The notes beneath the pieces were generated by a model. That model saw only the letters and a program-made list of their open reading frames with translations. It was not told the origin of the DNA and did not search any database. This document shows positions 9,740 through 18,952 of a stretch of 64,000 nucleotides of DNA, piece by piece (position 1 is the first letter of the stretch; each line of letters starts with the position of its first letter). Source of the DNA: Vibrio sp. JC009. GTDB lineage: Bacteria; Pseudomonadota; Gammaproteobacteria; Enterobacterales; Vibrionaceae. Both the position numbers and the translations under genes were made by a program. The stretch spans positions 620,001 to 684,000 of the forward strand of contig NZ_CP092106.1 of the NCBI RefSeq assembly GCF_029016485.1, written 5' to 3'.

Positions 9740-10762
9740 CTATACAACTCCAGGGAGTATAGTAACTATGCCTCGCTTACCAATAACCTCATATACCTTT
9801 GAACTTTTTACTATAGCATTAAAGCGTCTTTTCGCTTGTGCGGGGGTTAGTATATTGCTGTATGAAAGAGATTTGTATACATCTAGCGCTTCAATGCTTG
9901 TAAGCCAATCAAAATGTGATTTGTAATGAAAGTCCAGATAGTCGTTTTTTCTATCTTCGGATACCCAGCCCAATATCCGGCACAATCGATCATTTAAAGT
10001 TTTCATTCGTTGAATACTTTCTTCTGGCGTTGATGCTGCCGGATAAATCTCTTGGTTGGTGCTGTAGTGTCTAATCTGAGTGAACTTCCAGATAGGTTCG
10101 TGGTGAGCAATTCGGTTTCTTAGCTCATTTACCTGACTCAATCGCATTAAAAAGTCTTCTAATGCGTTTTGAGACCAGTAAGTAGAGTGAAGAGCGAAGT
10201 GCCCTTTAAGTCCATTGAACAGTGCGCTTTGCCAGTCTATTGAGTTATTCGACGAAGTGTCGCTAATTAAAAATCCCCAGAAACCAAAACTTTGTGCCGC
10301 AATTACTTTTCCCGGTGTTGGTGCCGGGTTTTTCGCTATTAATTGATTTCGGTTTCTTCTTCCACGACCGCGTGATTGCAAATGGGTCACTTTGCGAATC
10401 ATTTTCACTGTCTTAGGCTTCAATTGACCCTGGGCAATCAGGTGCTCATACCAATCATTATCGAATGCATGCCCTTGTTGTCGGTGTGCATTGAATTGGT
10501 GAGACAGCTCCCTATGAATAGTATTGCGAAGAGCTACTTCAAAGATACTAATTAATTTGAAAAAGGAGGCTGAGAGAGCGTCATTCCACAAGTACAGCCC
10601 TAAGCACTCTTCATCTGAGTTCAGATTAAAGTAGCTACGGTAACTATTGAGACGATCGGAAGAGATCGTGTTAATGGTTTCAGTAATATTGTTAGGTTTC
10701 ATATGCTTGTGGGTAGAAAAAAGTGCATTATAAGGTAGATTTACGTGTGCGTCTAAATGCAT
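9740..10762 (-). CDS. Abi_2-family (AbiD/AbiF-like) HEPN protein, candidate anti-phage gene
   Basis: A 340-residue protein of the abortive-infection Abi_2 type. The N-terminal part has the family pattern LGLYLWNDALSASFFKLISI followed by FEVALRNTIHREL. Residues ELRNRIAHHEPI contain the HEPN motif R-x4-H, typical of metal-independent RNases. Abi_2 proteins arrest phage-infected lactococci; the target here is unknown. No Shine-Dalgarno precedes the ATG at 10762, whose first bases overlap the R box of a candidate attC site; cassette genes often start this way. A second Met at 10702 is an alternative start, also without a clear binding site. It stands alone, with AT-rich flanks and its own terminator, which suggests recent acquisition. 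Arrangement as toxin only or with a noncoding antidote cannot be decided. Confidence 0.75.
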   Translation of the reverse strand: MHLDAHVNLPYNALFSTHKHMKPNNITETINTISSDRLNSYRSYFNLNSDEECLGLYLWNDALSASFFKLISIFEVALRNTIHRELSHQFNAHRQQGHAFDNDWYEHLIAQGQLKPKTVKMIRKVTHLQSRGRGRRNRNQLIAKNPAPTPGKVIAAQSFGFWGFLISDTSSNNSIDWQSALFNGLKGHFALHSTYWSQNALEDFLMRLSQVNELRNRIAHHEPIWKFTQIRHYSTNQEIYPAASTPEESIQRMKTLNDRLCRILGWVSEDRKNDYLDFHYKSHFDWLTSIEALDVYKSLSYSNILTPAQAKRRFNAIVKSSKVYEVIGKRGIVTILPGVV

Positions 10763-10816
10763 TTAACAAATAAGGATTAAGCGCTGCGAAGCCAGCACTT
10801 AGTCCGATTGTTGAAC
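10761..10816. repeat. Candidate integron attC site
   Basis: A 56-base imperfect palindrome with both integrase core boxes: ATTTAAC (fits RYYYAAC) at 10761-10767 and GTTGAAC (fits GTTRRRY) at 10810-10816. Between them AATAAGGATTAAG and CTTAGTCCGATT pair with G-T wobbles and unpaired A bases, closed by an inner GCTG / CAGC stem. This is the folded single-strand architecture of an attC. The boxes are symmetric, so orientation is not certain; read on the minus strand, the Abi gene would begin 4 bases after the recombination point. No second attC and no integrase gene were found nearby. Confidence 0.55.
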
Positions 10817-11285
10817 AAGCCCGATGCCTCTATATAAGTAAATTGTGCGATCTGTTCCTGTGGTGATCTGACCTCTATGATTTTCTCAATGCGATCGCTG
10901 TCGTAATAAGACTATATAGATTACTAAAAGTTATCCGTAACAGACTAAATTAGTAAAACCGCTGCCAAACTTCTGTCCAGCAACGAGCCAGAAAGAGATG
11001 TTACCTTCACCTGCCGCTACAAACCTAGAGTTTTTCCGAGTTTCCCGCATTAATATTTCCATATTCACAGGATTATTTTTCCACTATTCAAATTACACCT
11101 TTACTGGAGGGTTCGGTTAATCGAGTGTTATGTTTGAATTGTCGAATTAGTCGAGTTCTATGTAATAAATAAGTCACTATTAGAGTGTTACGAAAATAAG
11201 TTAAATTGGCTTAAGTTAAACTAATTTCTTTAGATGCCTTGGAAGTAGCAATTAGTATGAACCTTCATTCCTTTCCTACAGCTAT
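10817..11285. other. Gene-free accessory DNA
   Basis: About 470 bases, very AT-rich towards tas. No plausible coding frame with a ribosome binding site, no RNA gene recognised, no clear second attC. It probably belongs to the acquired patch that carries the Abi gene. Confidence 0.5.
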
Positions 11286-12320
11286 TTAAGGGCACGGGTT
11301 GGAATAGATATTTCCTACCTCATAGAGCTCGCCAAGCAACTCTTGAGATAATTTAAGATCTAGGCTGTCAATATTCTCTTTAAGTTGGTTCAGGTTTGTT
11401 GCTCCGATAATATTAGAGGCAACAAAGGGCTGCTGATTAACAAAGGCCAGAGCCATCTGAGCCGGACTTAAACCGTACTTTTTAGCGATCTCCACATAGG
11501 CCTGCGTTGCTTTTATGCCCTGAGGCGTAAAGTAGCGTGCAAACCTTTCCCACTTGGTGCAGCGGGCGTTTTCAGGCCTTGCGCCGTCAAGATATTTGCC
11601 ACTTAAACAGCCAAAAGCCAGAGGGGAATAGGCCAGAAGTTCAACACCTTCAAACTGAGCGATTTCTGACAGTCCCACTTCGAAGCTGCGGTTTAGCAGG
11701 TTATAGGGATTCTGAATGGACACCACCTTTGGGAGTTCATGTTTCTCGGCCAACTGAAGAAATTTCATCACACCCCAGGGTGTTTCATTGGACAGTCCTA
11801 TATAGCGGATCTTTCCGGCGCGGACGAGCTCTGTCAGAGCTTCCAGCGTATCAAGGATAGTGACCTCTTCCTGATGATCTGAATAGCTGTAGTTAAGCTG
11901 CCCAAAGTAGTTGGACTCTCTTTGAGGCCAGTGAAGCTGGTACAGGTCGATATAGTCGGTTTTTAATCTTTTCAGGCTGTCATCGATAGCCAGATGGATG
12001 TGTTTACGATCCAGTTTCATATCTTCGCGGATGTAAGGGATCCTTCTCGGGCCTGCTACTTTAGTCGCAATGACGACTTTATCTCTTTTGCCTGACCGGG
12101 TCAGCCAGTTGCCGATATACTCCTCTGTGCGTCCCTGAGTTTCAGGCTTTGGCATGATAGGATACATCTCTGCAGTATCGATAAAATTAATGCCGCGTTC
12201 AAAAGAATAGTCAAGCTGCTCAAAGGCTTCCTGCTCTGTGTTCTGCTCACCAAAGGTCATGGTACCCAGACAGATCCGACTCACTTCCAGGGGCGAATTG
12301 GGTAGTTTGTGGTATTCCAT
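11286..12320 (-). CDS. tas: Tas-type aldo/keto reductase
   Basis: A 344-residue NADP(H)-dependent aldo/keto reductase. It matches recalled E. coli Tas nearly end to end: GTMTFGEQN at the N-terminus, NFIDTAEMYP with catalytic Asp and Tyr, QLHWPQRESNYFG, IRYIGLSNETPWGVM, SIQNPYNLLNRSFE and ASNIIGATNLNQL near the C-terminus. The physiological substrate is unsettled; E. coli tas was found as a suppressor of tyrosine auxotrophy in starved cells. ATG preceded by AGGGA. E. coli also keeps tas close to mutH and rppH, so this is inherited synteny. Confidence 0.93.
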   Translation of the reverse strand: MEYHKLPNSPLEVSRICLGTMTFGEQNTEQEAFEQLDYSFERGINFIDTAEMYPIMPKPETQGRTEEYIGNWLTRSGKRDKVVIATKVAGPRRIPYIREDMKLDRKHIHLAIDDSLKRLKTDYIDLYQLHWPQRESNYFGQLNYSYSDHQEEVTILDTLEALTELVRAGKIRYIGLSNETPWGVMKFLQLAEKHELPKVVSIQNPYNLLNRSFEVGLSEIAQFEGVELLAYSPLAFGCLSGKYLDGARPENARCTKWERFARYFTPQGIKATQAYVEIAKKYGLSPAQMALAFVNQQPFVASNIIGATNLNQLKENIDSLDLKLSQELLGELYEVGNIYSNPCP

Positions 12321-12437
12321 TTTATTTCCCTGTCTTGTTCTTTGTTTTCAATATATAGGATTTAGCCTGCTGATGTGAAGAGAATGTTATAAGCAACCGG
12401 GTCTGGCTGGGCTAAGCTTTAATTGAGGAGGACTGTT

Positions 12438-12746
12438 ATGCAAATAAACCAACTTGATCATTGGCTGCATGGCGAGCATAAGGACAGTTATGTACCGCCT
12501 AAAATCTATGTGATCAGCTGTGAAGATGTCTCAGAATATCTGCTGGCGGTAGAGTACAAGCACAGACTGGAACCGATTCGTAAAGATGGGGAGCCGGTGC
12601 ATTTTTCTTCTCTGGAAAAAGTGAAAGAGGAGCTTGTACGTTTAGGCGTGGATTCGGTTTACCTCAGGCTGCACAATACCGACGACGAATGTGGTGCCCC
12701 TGAAGGTAGCGTTTCCTATCATGACATAGAATTATCGCTGCATTAG
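12438..12746 (+). CDS. Conserved hypothetical protein (probably DUF6482)
   Basis: A 102-residue acidic soluble protein. The frame is open from a TTG at 12423, but AGGAGG at 12426-12431 places the start at ATG 12438 (MQINQLDHWLHGEHKD). No signal peptide, membrane helix or catalytic motif. From memory it resembles the DUF6482 family of vibrios and shewanellas; that name is tentative. It is divergent from tas and convergent with mutH. Function unknown. Confidence 0.75.
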   Translation: MQINQLDHWLHGEHKDSYVPPKIYVISCEDVSEYLLAVEYKHRLEPIRKDGEPVHFSSLEKVKEELVRLGVDSVYLRLHNTDDECGAPEGSVSYHDIELSLH

Positions 12747-12805
12747 CAAACACAGAACGAATATTGATCTAAATGAGATCGTTTAGGTCAATAGTTCTTT
12801 TTGTG

Positions 12806-13471
12806 CTAGATAAAATGCCGTTTGAGAATGCGGTCTGTAAACTGAGTTCTCAGGTAAAAGCCGCGCGGCAGTGTTTTTATCGGCTTGCCTGTTGCCCCGT
12901 ATGCTTCTGTCAGTACCCGTCCGTTTGCCGCCTTTGGCCTTAACTGAAGCACTTCTCCGTGTTTAGCGGTAATCTGGGCCACCTGTCCTAAGACAATAAA
13001 CTCCATCAGCTCTTCCCAGTCCTGACGCAACTGATCCTCTTCCTCTTCAGAAGGCGACCAGAGAAGTGGAGAGCCCACATGGCGCTCTGCAAGCGGGATC
13101 TCTCTTTCTCCCTCAACCGGGATCCACAATACTCTGGACAGTTTCTGCCTGACATGGCTGGATTCCCAGGTAAGACCATGTACTCCGGTAAGCGGAGCGA
13201 CGCAGACAAAGGTGGTTTCCAGAGGCTTGCCTGTATAGCTGATGGGAATGCTCTTTAGCTCGATGCCAAGTTCAGCAAAGTCCTGCTCCGGTTTGCTGCC
13301 GGCAGGGGCGCCAAGGTGCCACTCCAGCAGTTGTCCCACCCAGCCTTTATCTTTCTTCAGGTCTTTAGGGACCGGAATACCAGCCTCTTCAGCCAGTTCC
13401 TGAAAAGTCAGGCCTGCGATTTGCTGTGCTCTTTCTAGTAATTCGGCTTCAGATTTTGGTGTCGGTTTCAT
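12806..13471 (-). CDS. mutH: DNA mismatch repair endonuclease MutH
   Basis: A 221-residue endonuclease that nicks the unmethylated strand at hemimethylated GATC sites after activation by MutS and MutL. The catalytic D-(x)-E-x-K set is visible in [14 protein letters not shown], with a further Lys in [11 protein letters not shown]. Length matches the family (about 220-230). Its presence implies Dam-directed repair in this organism. The Shine-Dalgarno is poor. Upstream lies the DnaA-box-rich gap before rppH, an arrangement also found in E. coli. Confidence 0.96.
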   Translation of the reverse strand: MKPTPKSEAELLERAQQIAGLTFQELAEEAGIPVPKDLKKDKGWVGQLLEWHLGAPAGSKPEQDFAELGIELKSIPISYTGKPLETTFVCVAPLTGVHGLTWESSHVRQKLSRVLWIPVEGEREIPLAERHVGSPLLWSPSEEEEDQLRQDWEELMEFIVLGQVAQITAKHGEVLQLRPKAANGRVLTEAYGATGKPIKTLPRGFYLRTQFTDRILKRHFI

Positions 13472-13572
13472 AGCTGGACTTAGGGGAAACGGATAAAACC
13501 TGCGGATTATAACAGACTTTTATGATCTCTATCGCCGGATCGGGTTGAGTGAAAAATGATCATTTTAAAAAG

Positions 13573-14053
13573 TTATCCACAGAATATACTCTCTCTGCTG
13601 ATTTTTATATTGGACTGTATGAATAAACAGGTCTTTTAACCCAATAAAATGGTTGCAAAAATTTGTGTTTAGTGAAATCAGGCTGGCGTGATGTGGATAA
13701 AGCTTAAGGTGGTGGATCTTTGACCGATCTGTTTTATATAAAGATCCTCCAGTTTTTTGACCTGTGAAAACTTGTGTTTATTTGTGGTTAACTGCTTAAT
13801 ATAAAACATAATTATTGCGCTATGGTGCTGGCGGCTCTCTAATTGAGAGATTAATAAATAAACAGTAAAAAATGCAAATGACAAATTCTGCACAAACTTA
13901 TTCACAGAAAAGGTGAATAAATGTGGTCTGTATCTCATTTGTGTGTTGATAACTTATATTGGAGTGTGAGCTTATTCAAAAAGTGGGCTCTGGCTAATAA
14001 ATCTAATGGAAATTTATCCCTTAAATTTGCTCCGTTACAGGATATGTGGAAAA
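13573..14053. promoter_or_regulatory. DnaA-box cluster in the mutH-rppH gap, candidate DARS2
   Basis: The gap is AT-rich and holds several DnaA-box 9-mers: TTATCCACA at 13573-13581 (+), TGTGGATAA at 13692-13700 (-), TTATTCACA at 13898-13906 (+) facing GGTGAATAA at 13912-13920 (-, one mismatch), TGTTGATAA at 13944-13952 (-, one mismatch) and TGTGGAAAA at 14045-14053 (-, fits TTWTNCACA). The close group of three at 13898-13952 resembles a DARS core. In E. coli DARS2, which regenerates ATP-DnaA, lies in the same mutH / rppH (ygdP) interval. Role here is inferred from position and boxes. Confidence 0.5.
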
Positions 14054-14088
14054 ATCATGCCAACAAAAAATTTTTTAGAGGTCGGCCA

Positions 14089-14607
14089 GTGATCGATGGC
14101 GATGGTTACCGCTTAAATGTGGGGATCGTAATATGTAACAACCATGGTCAGGTATTCTGGGCAAAACGATACGGACAACATTCCTGGCAATTCCCGCAAG
14201 GGGGAATTGATGACGGAGAAACACCGGAGCAGGCAATGTTTCGTGAACTGTACGAGGAAGTTGGTCTTACTCGTCAGGACGTGAAAATTATAGCGACAAG
14301 TCGTCATTGGTTAAGGTACCGCCTACCAAAACGGCTGGTGCGCTGGGATTCAAAGCCCGTTTGTATCGGTCAAAAACAGAAATGGTTTTTACTGCGTTTA
14401 GATTGTGATGAGTCTAAGATCAATATGCAGCGCGGTAATACCCCTGAATTTGATGGTTGGCGCTGGGTAAGTTATTGGTACCCGGTAAGACAAGTTGTTT
14501 CTTTTAAGCGAGATGTTTATCGACGCGCGATGAAGGAGTTTGCTTCATCTGCTATGCCGTACAGAGAGCGTAGAGTGAAAGGCAAACGAAAAAATCGTAA
14601 AGGATAG
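14089..14607 (+). CDS. rppH: RNA pyrophosphohydrolase RppH
   Basis: A 172-residue Nudix hydrolase that removes pyrophosphate from 5' ends of transcripts and starts RNase E-dependent decay. The frame is open from 13921, but similarity starts at the GTG at 14089 ([15 protein letters not shown]), which has AGAGG 7 bases upstream. The Nudix box [20 protein letters not shown] with VGL following is complete. [16 protein letters not shown] and [13 protein letters not shown] segments match E. coli. The C-terminus is very basic ([12 protein letters not shown]). It is 3 bases from ptsP, the same pairing as in E. coli, and probably heads the rppH-ptsP-tauE/safE-lgt operon. Confidence 0.95.
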   Translation: MIDGDGYRLNVGIVICNNHGQVFWAKRYGQHSWQFPQGGIDDGETPEQAMFRELYEEVGLTRQDVKIIATSRHWLRYRLPKRLVRWDSKPVCIGQKQKWFLLRLDCDESKINMQRGNTPEFDGWRWVSYWYPVRQVVSFKRDVYRRAMKEFASSAMPYRERRVKGKRKNRKG

Positions 14608-14610
14608 ATA

Positions 14611-16860
14611 ATGCTTACTCAGCTAAGGGACATAGTTGAACAGGTTTCCAGGCTTGATGATGTTCATCAGGCTCTGGAGCTATTGGTAAAAGAAACCTGT
14701 ACTGCACTTCAGACGGAGTGTTGTACAGTTTATTTTGCCAATGATGAAAAGCAGCGTCTGGAGCTGATGGCAACCCAGGGGCTGAAGTTCAGAGGTAATA
14801 CGATTCATATCGGTTATCAGGAAGGTCTGGTTGGTCTGGTTAAAAGAAGCGCTGAGCCAGTTAACCTGACGGATGTCTCTTCTCACCCTGACTTCAAATT
14901 CTTTCCCGAGCTGGGGGAGGATATCTATCACTCTTTTCTTGGCACTCCCATTATTTACCAGAAGCAGGTTCTGGGTGTTCTGGTCATTCAGCAAAAATCC
15001 CGCCGTCTGTTTAGTGAGATGGAAGAATCTTTTCTGGTGACGCTTGCCGCTCAGGTTGCGGTGATCATTGCTCATGCTCAGGCTCAGGGACAGTGGCTGC
15101 TGACGGAGAAGAAAACCGAATCTTTCTCTGGTGTGGCAGCATCGTCCGGTGTTGCAGTCGGAAAATTTTGGTGGGATAACACTCAGCCGGAGCTGAGTCA
15201 GGTCTGCCCGGCTTCCACGCTGGATATTGATCAGGAGCAGGAGTGGCTGATGCTGGCGGTGGAAAGCGCACTGGCAGATTTCCGCCGGATGAGAAAAAAG
15301 CTGGACAGCGAAATCAATAAAGAAGCGCTGGCGATTTTTGATCTCTTTACCCACCTGCTTAACGATCCTATGTTGCGCTCGGATTTAAAGGCGCAGATTA
15401 ATACCGGCGACAGAGCTGACTGGGCGCTGAGGCAAGTGGTGGAATCCTATTCTAACCGCTTTGCCAAGATGACCGATGCTTATATGCGTGAAAGAGCGCA
15501 GGACATCAGAGAGCTGGGGCAGAGGCTGCTCTATTTTCTGCATAATACGGAAGAGGGCCAGTTCGAGCTTAAAGAGCCGGTTATTCTTGTTGTCCGCGAA
15601 CTTACCGCGTCAATACTTGCCAGCGTTCCGAAAGATAAGTTGCTGGCCGTGGTTTCGCTTGAAGGGGCTGCTAACTCTCATGCTGCGATACTGTCCAGAG
15701 CACTGGGTGTTCCTGCGGTAATGGGGGCAAGTTTTGAGCCTGAGCGTATTCATAAGAGAATGGGCATTGTTGACGGCTACAATGGCGACATCCTGGTAGA
15801 ACCCAATGCCCACTTGCTGGCAGAGTATCGCTCACTCCAGAGAGAGGAATCTGAGCTTTCTGATTTGGTGGAAGGAGAGCTTTCCAAGGCGTCCTGTACC
15901 AAAGATGGCTGTAAAGTGGAGATCCTTTTGAATGCCGGTCTGAGTGCGGATACCAGCATAGCGGTCAATCAGGGAGTCAGTGGCGTTGGCCTTTACCGGA
16001 CCGAAATATCTTTTCTGCTTCAGCACCGCTTCCCTTCGGAAGAGGAGCAGATGCAGCAGTACCGGGCGGTGCTTTCCTCATACCCGGATAAAAAAGTGGT
16101 GATGCGCACCCTGGATATCGGTGGAGACAAGGCGTTGCCTTACCTGCCAATTGAAGAGGATAACCCCTTCCTTGGCTGGCGCGGTATCAGGTTCACTCTG
16201 GATCATCCGGATATACTGCTTATCCAGCTCAGGGCAATGCTGAAAGCAAGCATAGGAACGGATAATCTTAAAATTCTGCTGCCTATGATCGCCAGTACTC
16301 AGGAACTGGATGAAGCCAGGGCGTTTATCGAGCAGGCTTACAATGAAGTAAAAGAGCTGACACCGGATGTGAAGAAGCCGGAAGTCGGCGTTATGGTTGA
16401 AGTGCCTTCCATGATCTACCTGCTTCCGTTTATTGCCGGTAAGGTTGACTTTGTTTCTGTGGGCAGCAATGACTTAACTCAGTATTTACTGGCTGTAGAC
16501 CGGAACAATTCCCGTGTTTCTGATGTCTATGAAACCATTCATCCGGCGGTGATTATGGCTCTGAAGCAGATTCTGGAGACATGTCAGCAATTTAATTTAC
16601 CTGTCAGCGTATGTGGTGAGTTAGCCGGTGATCCGGTCGGTGCATTGCTGCTTGTGGGATTGGGTTACCGCTCGCTGAGTATGAACACATCGAATGTGGC
16701 CAGAATAAAATATCTGCTGCGTAAGTCGGATTCTCAGGATTTAGAACGACTTGCTAACAAAGCTTTGATGCAATCGTACGGTCAAAACACCTATAATATG
16801 ATGTTTCAGTACCTGGAAGAGAATGAGCTTGCAGGTTTCACCAGAGCAGGAAAAAGGTAA
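14611..16860 (+). CDS. ptsP: PTS-Ntr enzyme I
   Basis: A 749-residue phosphoenolpyruvate-protein phosphotransferase of the nitrogen PTS. Order: GAF domain (1-165), then enzyme I domains with the active histidine in GAANSHAAILSRALG (His357) and the PEP-binding barrel (GLYRTEISFLLQHRFPSEEE, EVPSMIYLLPFI, VSVGSNDLTQYLLAVDRN, VCGELAGDP). It passes phosphate to NPr and EIIA-Ntr, which tune potassium, nitrogen and stress functions. Length matches E. coli (748). It starts 3 bases after rppH. Confidence 0.96.
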   Translation: MLTQLRDIVEQVSRLDDVHQALELLVKETCTALQTECCTVYFANDEKQRLELMATQGLKFRGNTIHIGYQEGLVGLVKRSAEPVNLTDVSSHPDFKFFPELGEDIYHSFLGTPIIYQKQVLGVLVIQQKSRRLFSEMEESFLVTLAAQVAVIIAHAQAQGQWLLTEKKTESFSGVAASSGVAVGKFWWDNTQPELSQVCPASTLDIDQEQEWLMLAVESALADFRRMRKKLDSEINKEALAIFDLFTHLLNDPMLRSDLKAQINTGDRADWALRQVVESYSNRFAKMTDAYMRERAQDIRELGQRLLYFLHNTEEGQFELKEPVILVVRELTASILASVPKDKLLAVVSLEGAANSHAAILSRALGVPAVMGASFEPERIHKRMGIVDGYNGDILVEPNAHLLAEYRSLQREESELSDLVEGELSKASCTKDGCKVEILLNAGLSADTSIAVNQGVSGVGLYRTEISFLLQHRFPSEEEQMQQYRAVLSSYPDKKVVMRTLDIGGDKALPYLPIEEDNPFLGWRGIRFTLDHPDILLIQLRAMLKASIGTDNLKILLPMIASTQELDEARAFIEQAYNEVKELTPDVKKPEVGVMVEVPSMIYLLPFIAGKVDFVSVGSNDLTQYLLAVDRNNSRVSDVYETIHPAVIMALKQILETCQQFNLPVSVCGELAGDPVGALLLVGLGYRSLSMNTSNVARIKYLLRKSDSQDLERLANKALMQSYGQNTYNMMFQYLEENELAGFTRAGKR

Positions 16861-16865
16861 TTTCT

Positions 16866-17660
16866 TTGGATTTTGAATTGTTAGCTATGCTGCTTGCGCT
16901 AGGCGGCATTGTCGGTGTTCTGGCCGGGCTGCTTGGTATCGGAGGGGGAATCGTAGTTGTTCCGGCGTTATCGGTTATGCTCCCGGCATTCGGAATTCGC
17001 CCTGATATCGTTATGCATATCGCGCTTGCAACCTCACTGGCTACCATCATTCTTACAGCAGGGTCATCAGCTTTTAATCATCTGAAGCTGGGAAATGTGG
17101 ATTTCGCGGTGGTAAAGTGGCTGCTGCCGGGCATTATGACAGGTGGATTTGCCGGTTCTTATATTGCTGACTTTGTTCCTGAGTACCTGTTGCCCAAGAT
17201 TTTTGGTGTCATCGTAACTTTACTTGGGCTGCAGATGCTTTTTGCTGTGCGCTTTAAGCGGGTTAAAGCCTCGCAGGGTAAGGTTTCAACTGTCATTGCC
17301 GGCTCTGTTATCGGTACTGTTTCTGCTTTGGCCGGAATTGGTGGCGGAACCATTATTGTTCCCTATCTGAGCCGGTATGGTGTAGAGATGCGAAGGGCTG
17401 TCGGCTCCGCTTCCGTTTGTGGTGCAGTGGTGGCGATTTCTGGTATGACAGGGTTTATACTGCATGGCGTGAGTGCAGAACACCTTCCGCCATACTCTGT
17501 CGGCTATGTATATCTGCCGGCACTATTTGCAATTGCGTGCACTTCCGTTTTGACAACAAAAATCGGTGCGAATCTGGCAACTCAGTTGCCGACTCCGACG
17601 CTGAAGAAGATATTTGCAGTATTTCTGCTTTTTGTTGCGGCTAAGATGTTATTTTCCTAG
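16866..17660 (+). CDS. TauE/SafE family anion exporter-like membrane protein
   Basis: A 264-residue integral membrane protein with about eight helices. The two inverted repeats each carry the family's Gly-rich motif: GIVGVLAGLLGIGGGIVVVP at the N-terminus and ALAGIGGGTIIVPYLSRYG in the middle. TauE/SafE proteins move small organic or sulfonate anions; the substrate here is unknown. The start is TTG at 16866, five bases after the ptsP stop, with AAAAAGG upstream. It is part of the run ending in lgt; vibrios commonly keep it there. Confidence 0.88.
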   Translation: MDFELLAMLLALGGIVGVLAGLLGIGGGIVVVPALSVMLPAFGIRPDIVMHIALATSLATIILTAGSSAFNHLKLGNVDFAVVKWLLPGIMTGGFAGSYIADFVPEYLLPKIFGVIVTLLGLQMLFAVRFKRVKASQGKVSTVIAGSVIGTVSALAGIGGGTIIVPYLSRYGVEMRRAVGSASVCGAVVAISGMTGFILHGVSAEHLPPYSVGYVYLPALFAIACTSVLTTKIGANLATQLPTPTLKKIFAVFLLFVAAKMLFS

Positions 17661-17683
17661 AGATACTATTTTAAGAGTTGGTT

Positions 17684-18490
17684 ATGTCTCAAACATTTAT
17701 CGAGTTTCCCCAGATTGACCCTGTCTTGTTTTCATTAGGGCCGCTGTCTGTACGCTGGTACGGGCTGATGTATCTTTTTGGTTTTATGTTCGCGCTCTGG
17801 CTGGCCAACAGAAGGGCAGACAAAGAGGGCAGTGGCTGGAACCGTGAACAGGTTTCAGACCTGCTGTTTGCCGGGTTCCTGGGTGTGGTTATTGGCGGGC
17901 GTGTCGGTTATGTGTTTTTCTATAACTTTGGTCTGTTTGTGGAAGATCCCCTGTATCTGTTTAAAGTCTGGACCGGAGGTATGTCATTCCACGGAGGCCT
18001 GCTGGGCGTGATTACCGCTATGGCCTGGTACGGTTACAGAAACAAGCGCACTTTTTTCAGTATTGCCGATTTTGTTGCGCCACTTGTTCCCTTCGGACTG
18101 GGAATGGGACGACTGGGCAACTTTATGAATGATGAGCTGTGGGGACGTGTAACAGATGTGCCGTGGGCGGTTCTGTTCCCAAGTGGTGGCTACCTGCCTC
18201 GTCACCCGTCTCAGCTGTATGAATTTGCTCTGGAAGGGGTAGTACTCTTCTTTATTCTGAACGCATTTATTCGCAAACCTAAGCCTGAGGGCGCGGTTTC
18301 AGGCCTGTTTTTAATTGGTTATGGCTCTTTCCGGTTTATTGTAGAATACTTCCGTGAACCGGATGCCCACCTTGGCCTGTTTGGCGGCGTGATCTCCATG
18401 GGACAGATATTATCGTCTCCGATGATAATCCTTGGCGTAATCATGATGGTGTGGGCATATAAGAGAAACAGTGCCGCTTTGCAGAAGTAA
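17684..18490 (+). CDS. lgt: Prolipoprotein diacylglyceryl transferase
   Basis: Inner-membrane enzyme that attaches diacylglycerol from phosphatidylglycerol to the lipobox cysteine of prolipoproteins, the first step in lipoprotein maturation. 268 residues with seven helices. Key motifs: SFHGGLLGV, the Lgt signature [13 protein letters not shown] and the HPSQLYE segment. A TTG at 17678 keeps the frame open, but ATG 17684 gives the usual MSQxFIxFPxIDP start. It is the last gene before a strong terminator. In many relatives thyA follows directly; here an AT-rich 9-kb island lies between. Confidence 0.96.
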   Translation: MSQTFIEFPQIDPVLFSLGPLSVRWYGLMYLFGFMFALWLANRRADKEGSGWNREQVSDLLFAGFLGVVIGGRVGYVFFYNFGLFVEDPLYLFKVWTGGMSFHGGLLGVITAMAWYGYRNKRTFFSIADFVAPLVPFGLGMGRLGNFMNDELWGRVTDVPWAVLFPSGGYLPRHPSQLYEFALEGVVLFFILNAFIRKPKPEGAVSGLFLIGYGSFRFIVEYFREPDAHLGLFGGVISMGQILSSPMIILGVIMMVWAYKRNSAALQK

Positions 18491-18520
18491 TCTGGCCCAA
18501 TAATTTTCGCCGGGTAAGTA

Positions 18521-18550
18521 AAAACCGCCTTCAGGAAAGGCGGTTTTTTT
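18521..18550 (+). terminator. Rho-independent terminator after lgt
   Basis: AACCGCCTT / AAGGCGGTT stem with a 5-base loop followed by seven T. It closes the rppH-ptsP-lgt transcript and marks the left edge of the inserted microcin-like island. Confidence 0.92.
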
Positions 18551-18552
18551 AA

Positions 18553-18952
18553 CTAAGATATAATTGTGTCTTAGTTAAACAATTCCTCTCATAAAACTCA
18601 TCGCCCCCTAAGACCTCTTACCCAATTAGCCCTTCAATGCTACAAATTCATTTATTTTCTTTCTGTATATGGTGGAAGTAATAGGTAAGAATTATTATAC
18701 AAAAAATAATCTTATAGATTTTTCTTATATAGAAAGTGTCAAAATTTTGGCTTAAAGTATCAAAACGTTAATTAATTTCATGTGAAATGCGAGGCTTATC
18801 ATGTTCTATTATGTCGGTATATATACATACAGAACGCCTGGGAGTATATTTTTTTGCATGGTTGTTAACTTGATGTTTTGTTTTGTTATTTAAATGTAAG
18901 CAACCTGAATTTCTTATTGTATTGTATTGTATTCACTTTGATAGGTGGGCTT
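18553..18952. promoter_or_regulatory. AT-rich leader region of the microcin-like island
   Basis: About 400 bases, strongly AT-rich, without a coding frame. It must contain the island promoter. An imperfect inverted repeat, AAGAATTATT / AAATAATCTT, at about 18688-18712 could be an operator. No good sigma70 box or Fur box can be claimed. Confidence 0.4.

Noticed and set aside
13678..13938. 86-codon minus-strand frame in the mutH-rppH gap
   Set aside because: Lies in the DnaA-box region, has no binding site and low-complexity content.
13573..14053. Replication origin between mutH and rppH
   Set aside because: DnaA boxes are present but no dnaA, gidA or rctB is near and the locus matches DARS2 instead.
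18686..18713. Fur box in the island leader
   Set aside because: Only an AT-rich imperfect inverted repeat; match to the Fur consensus is poor.
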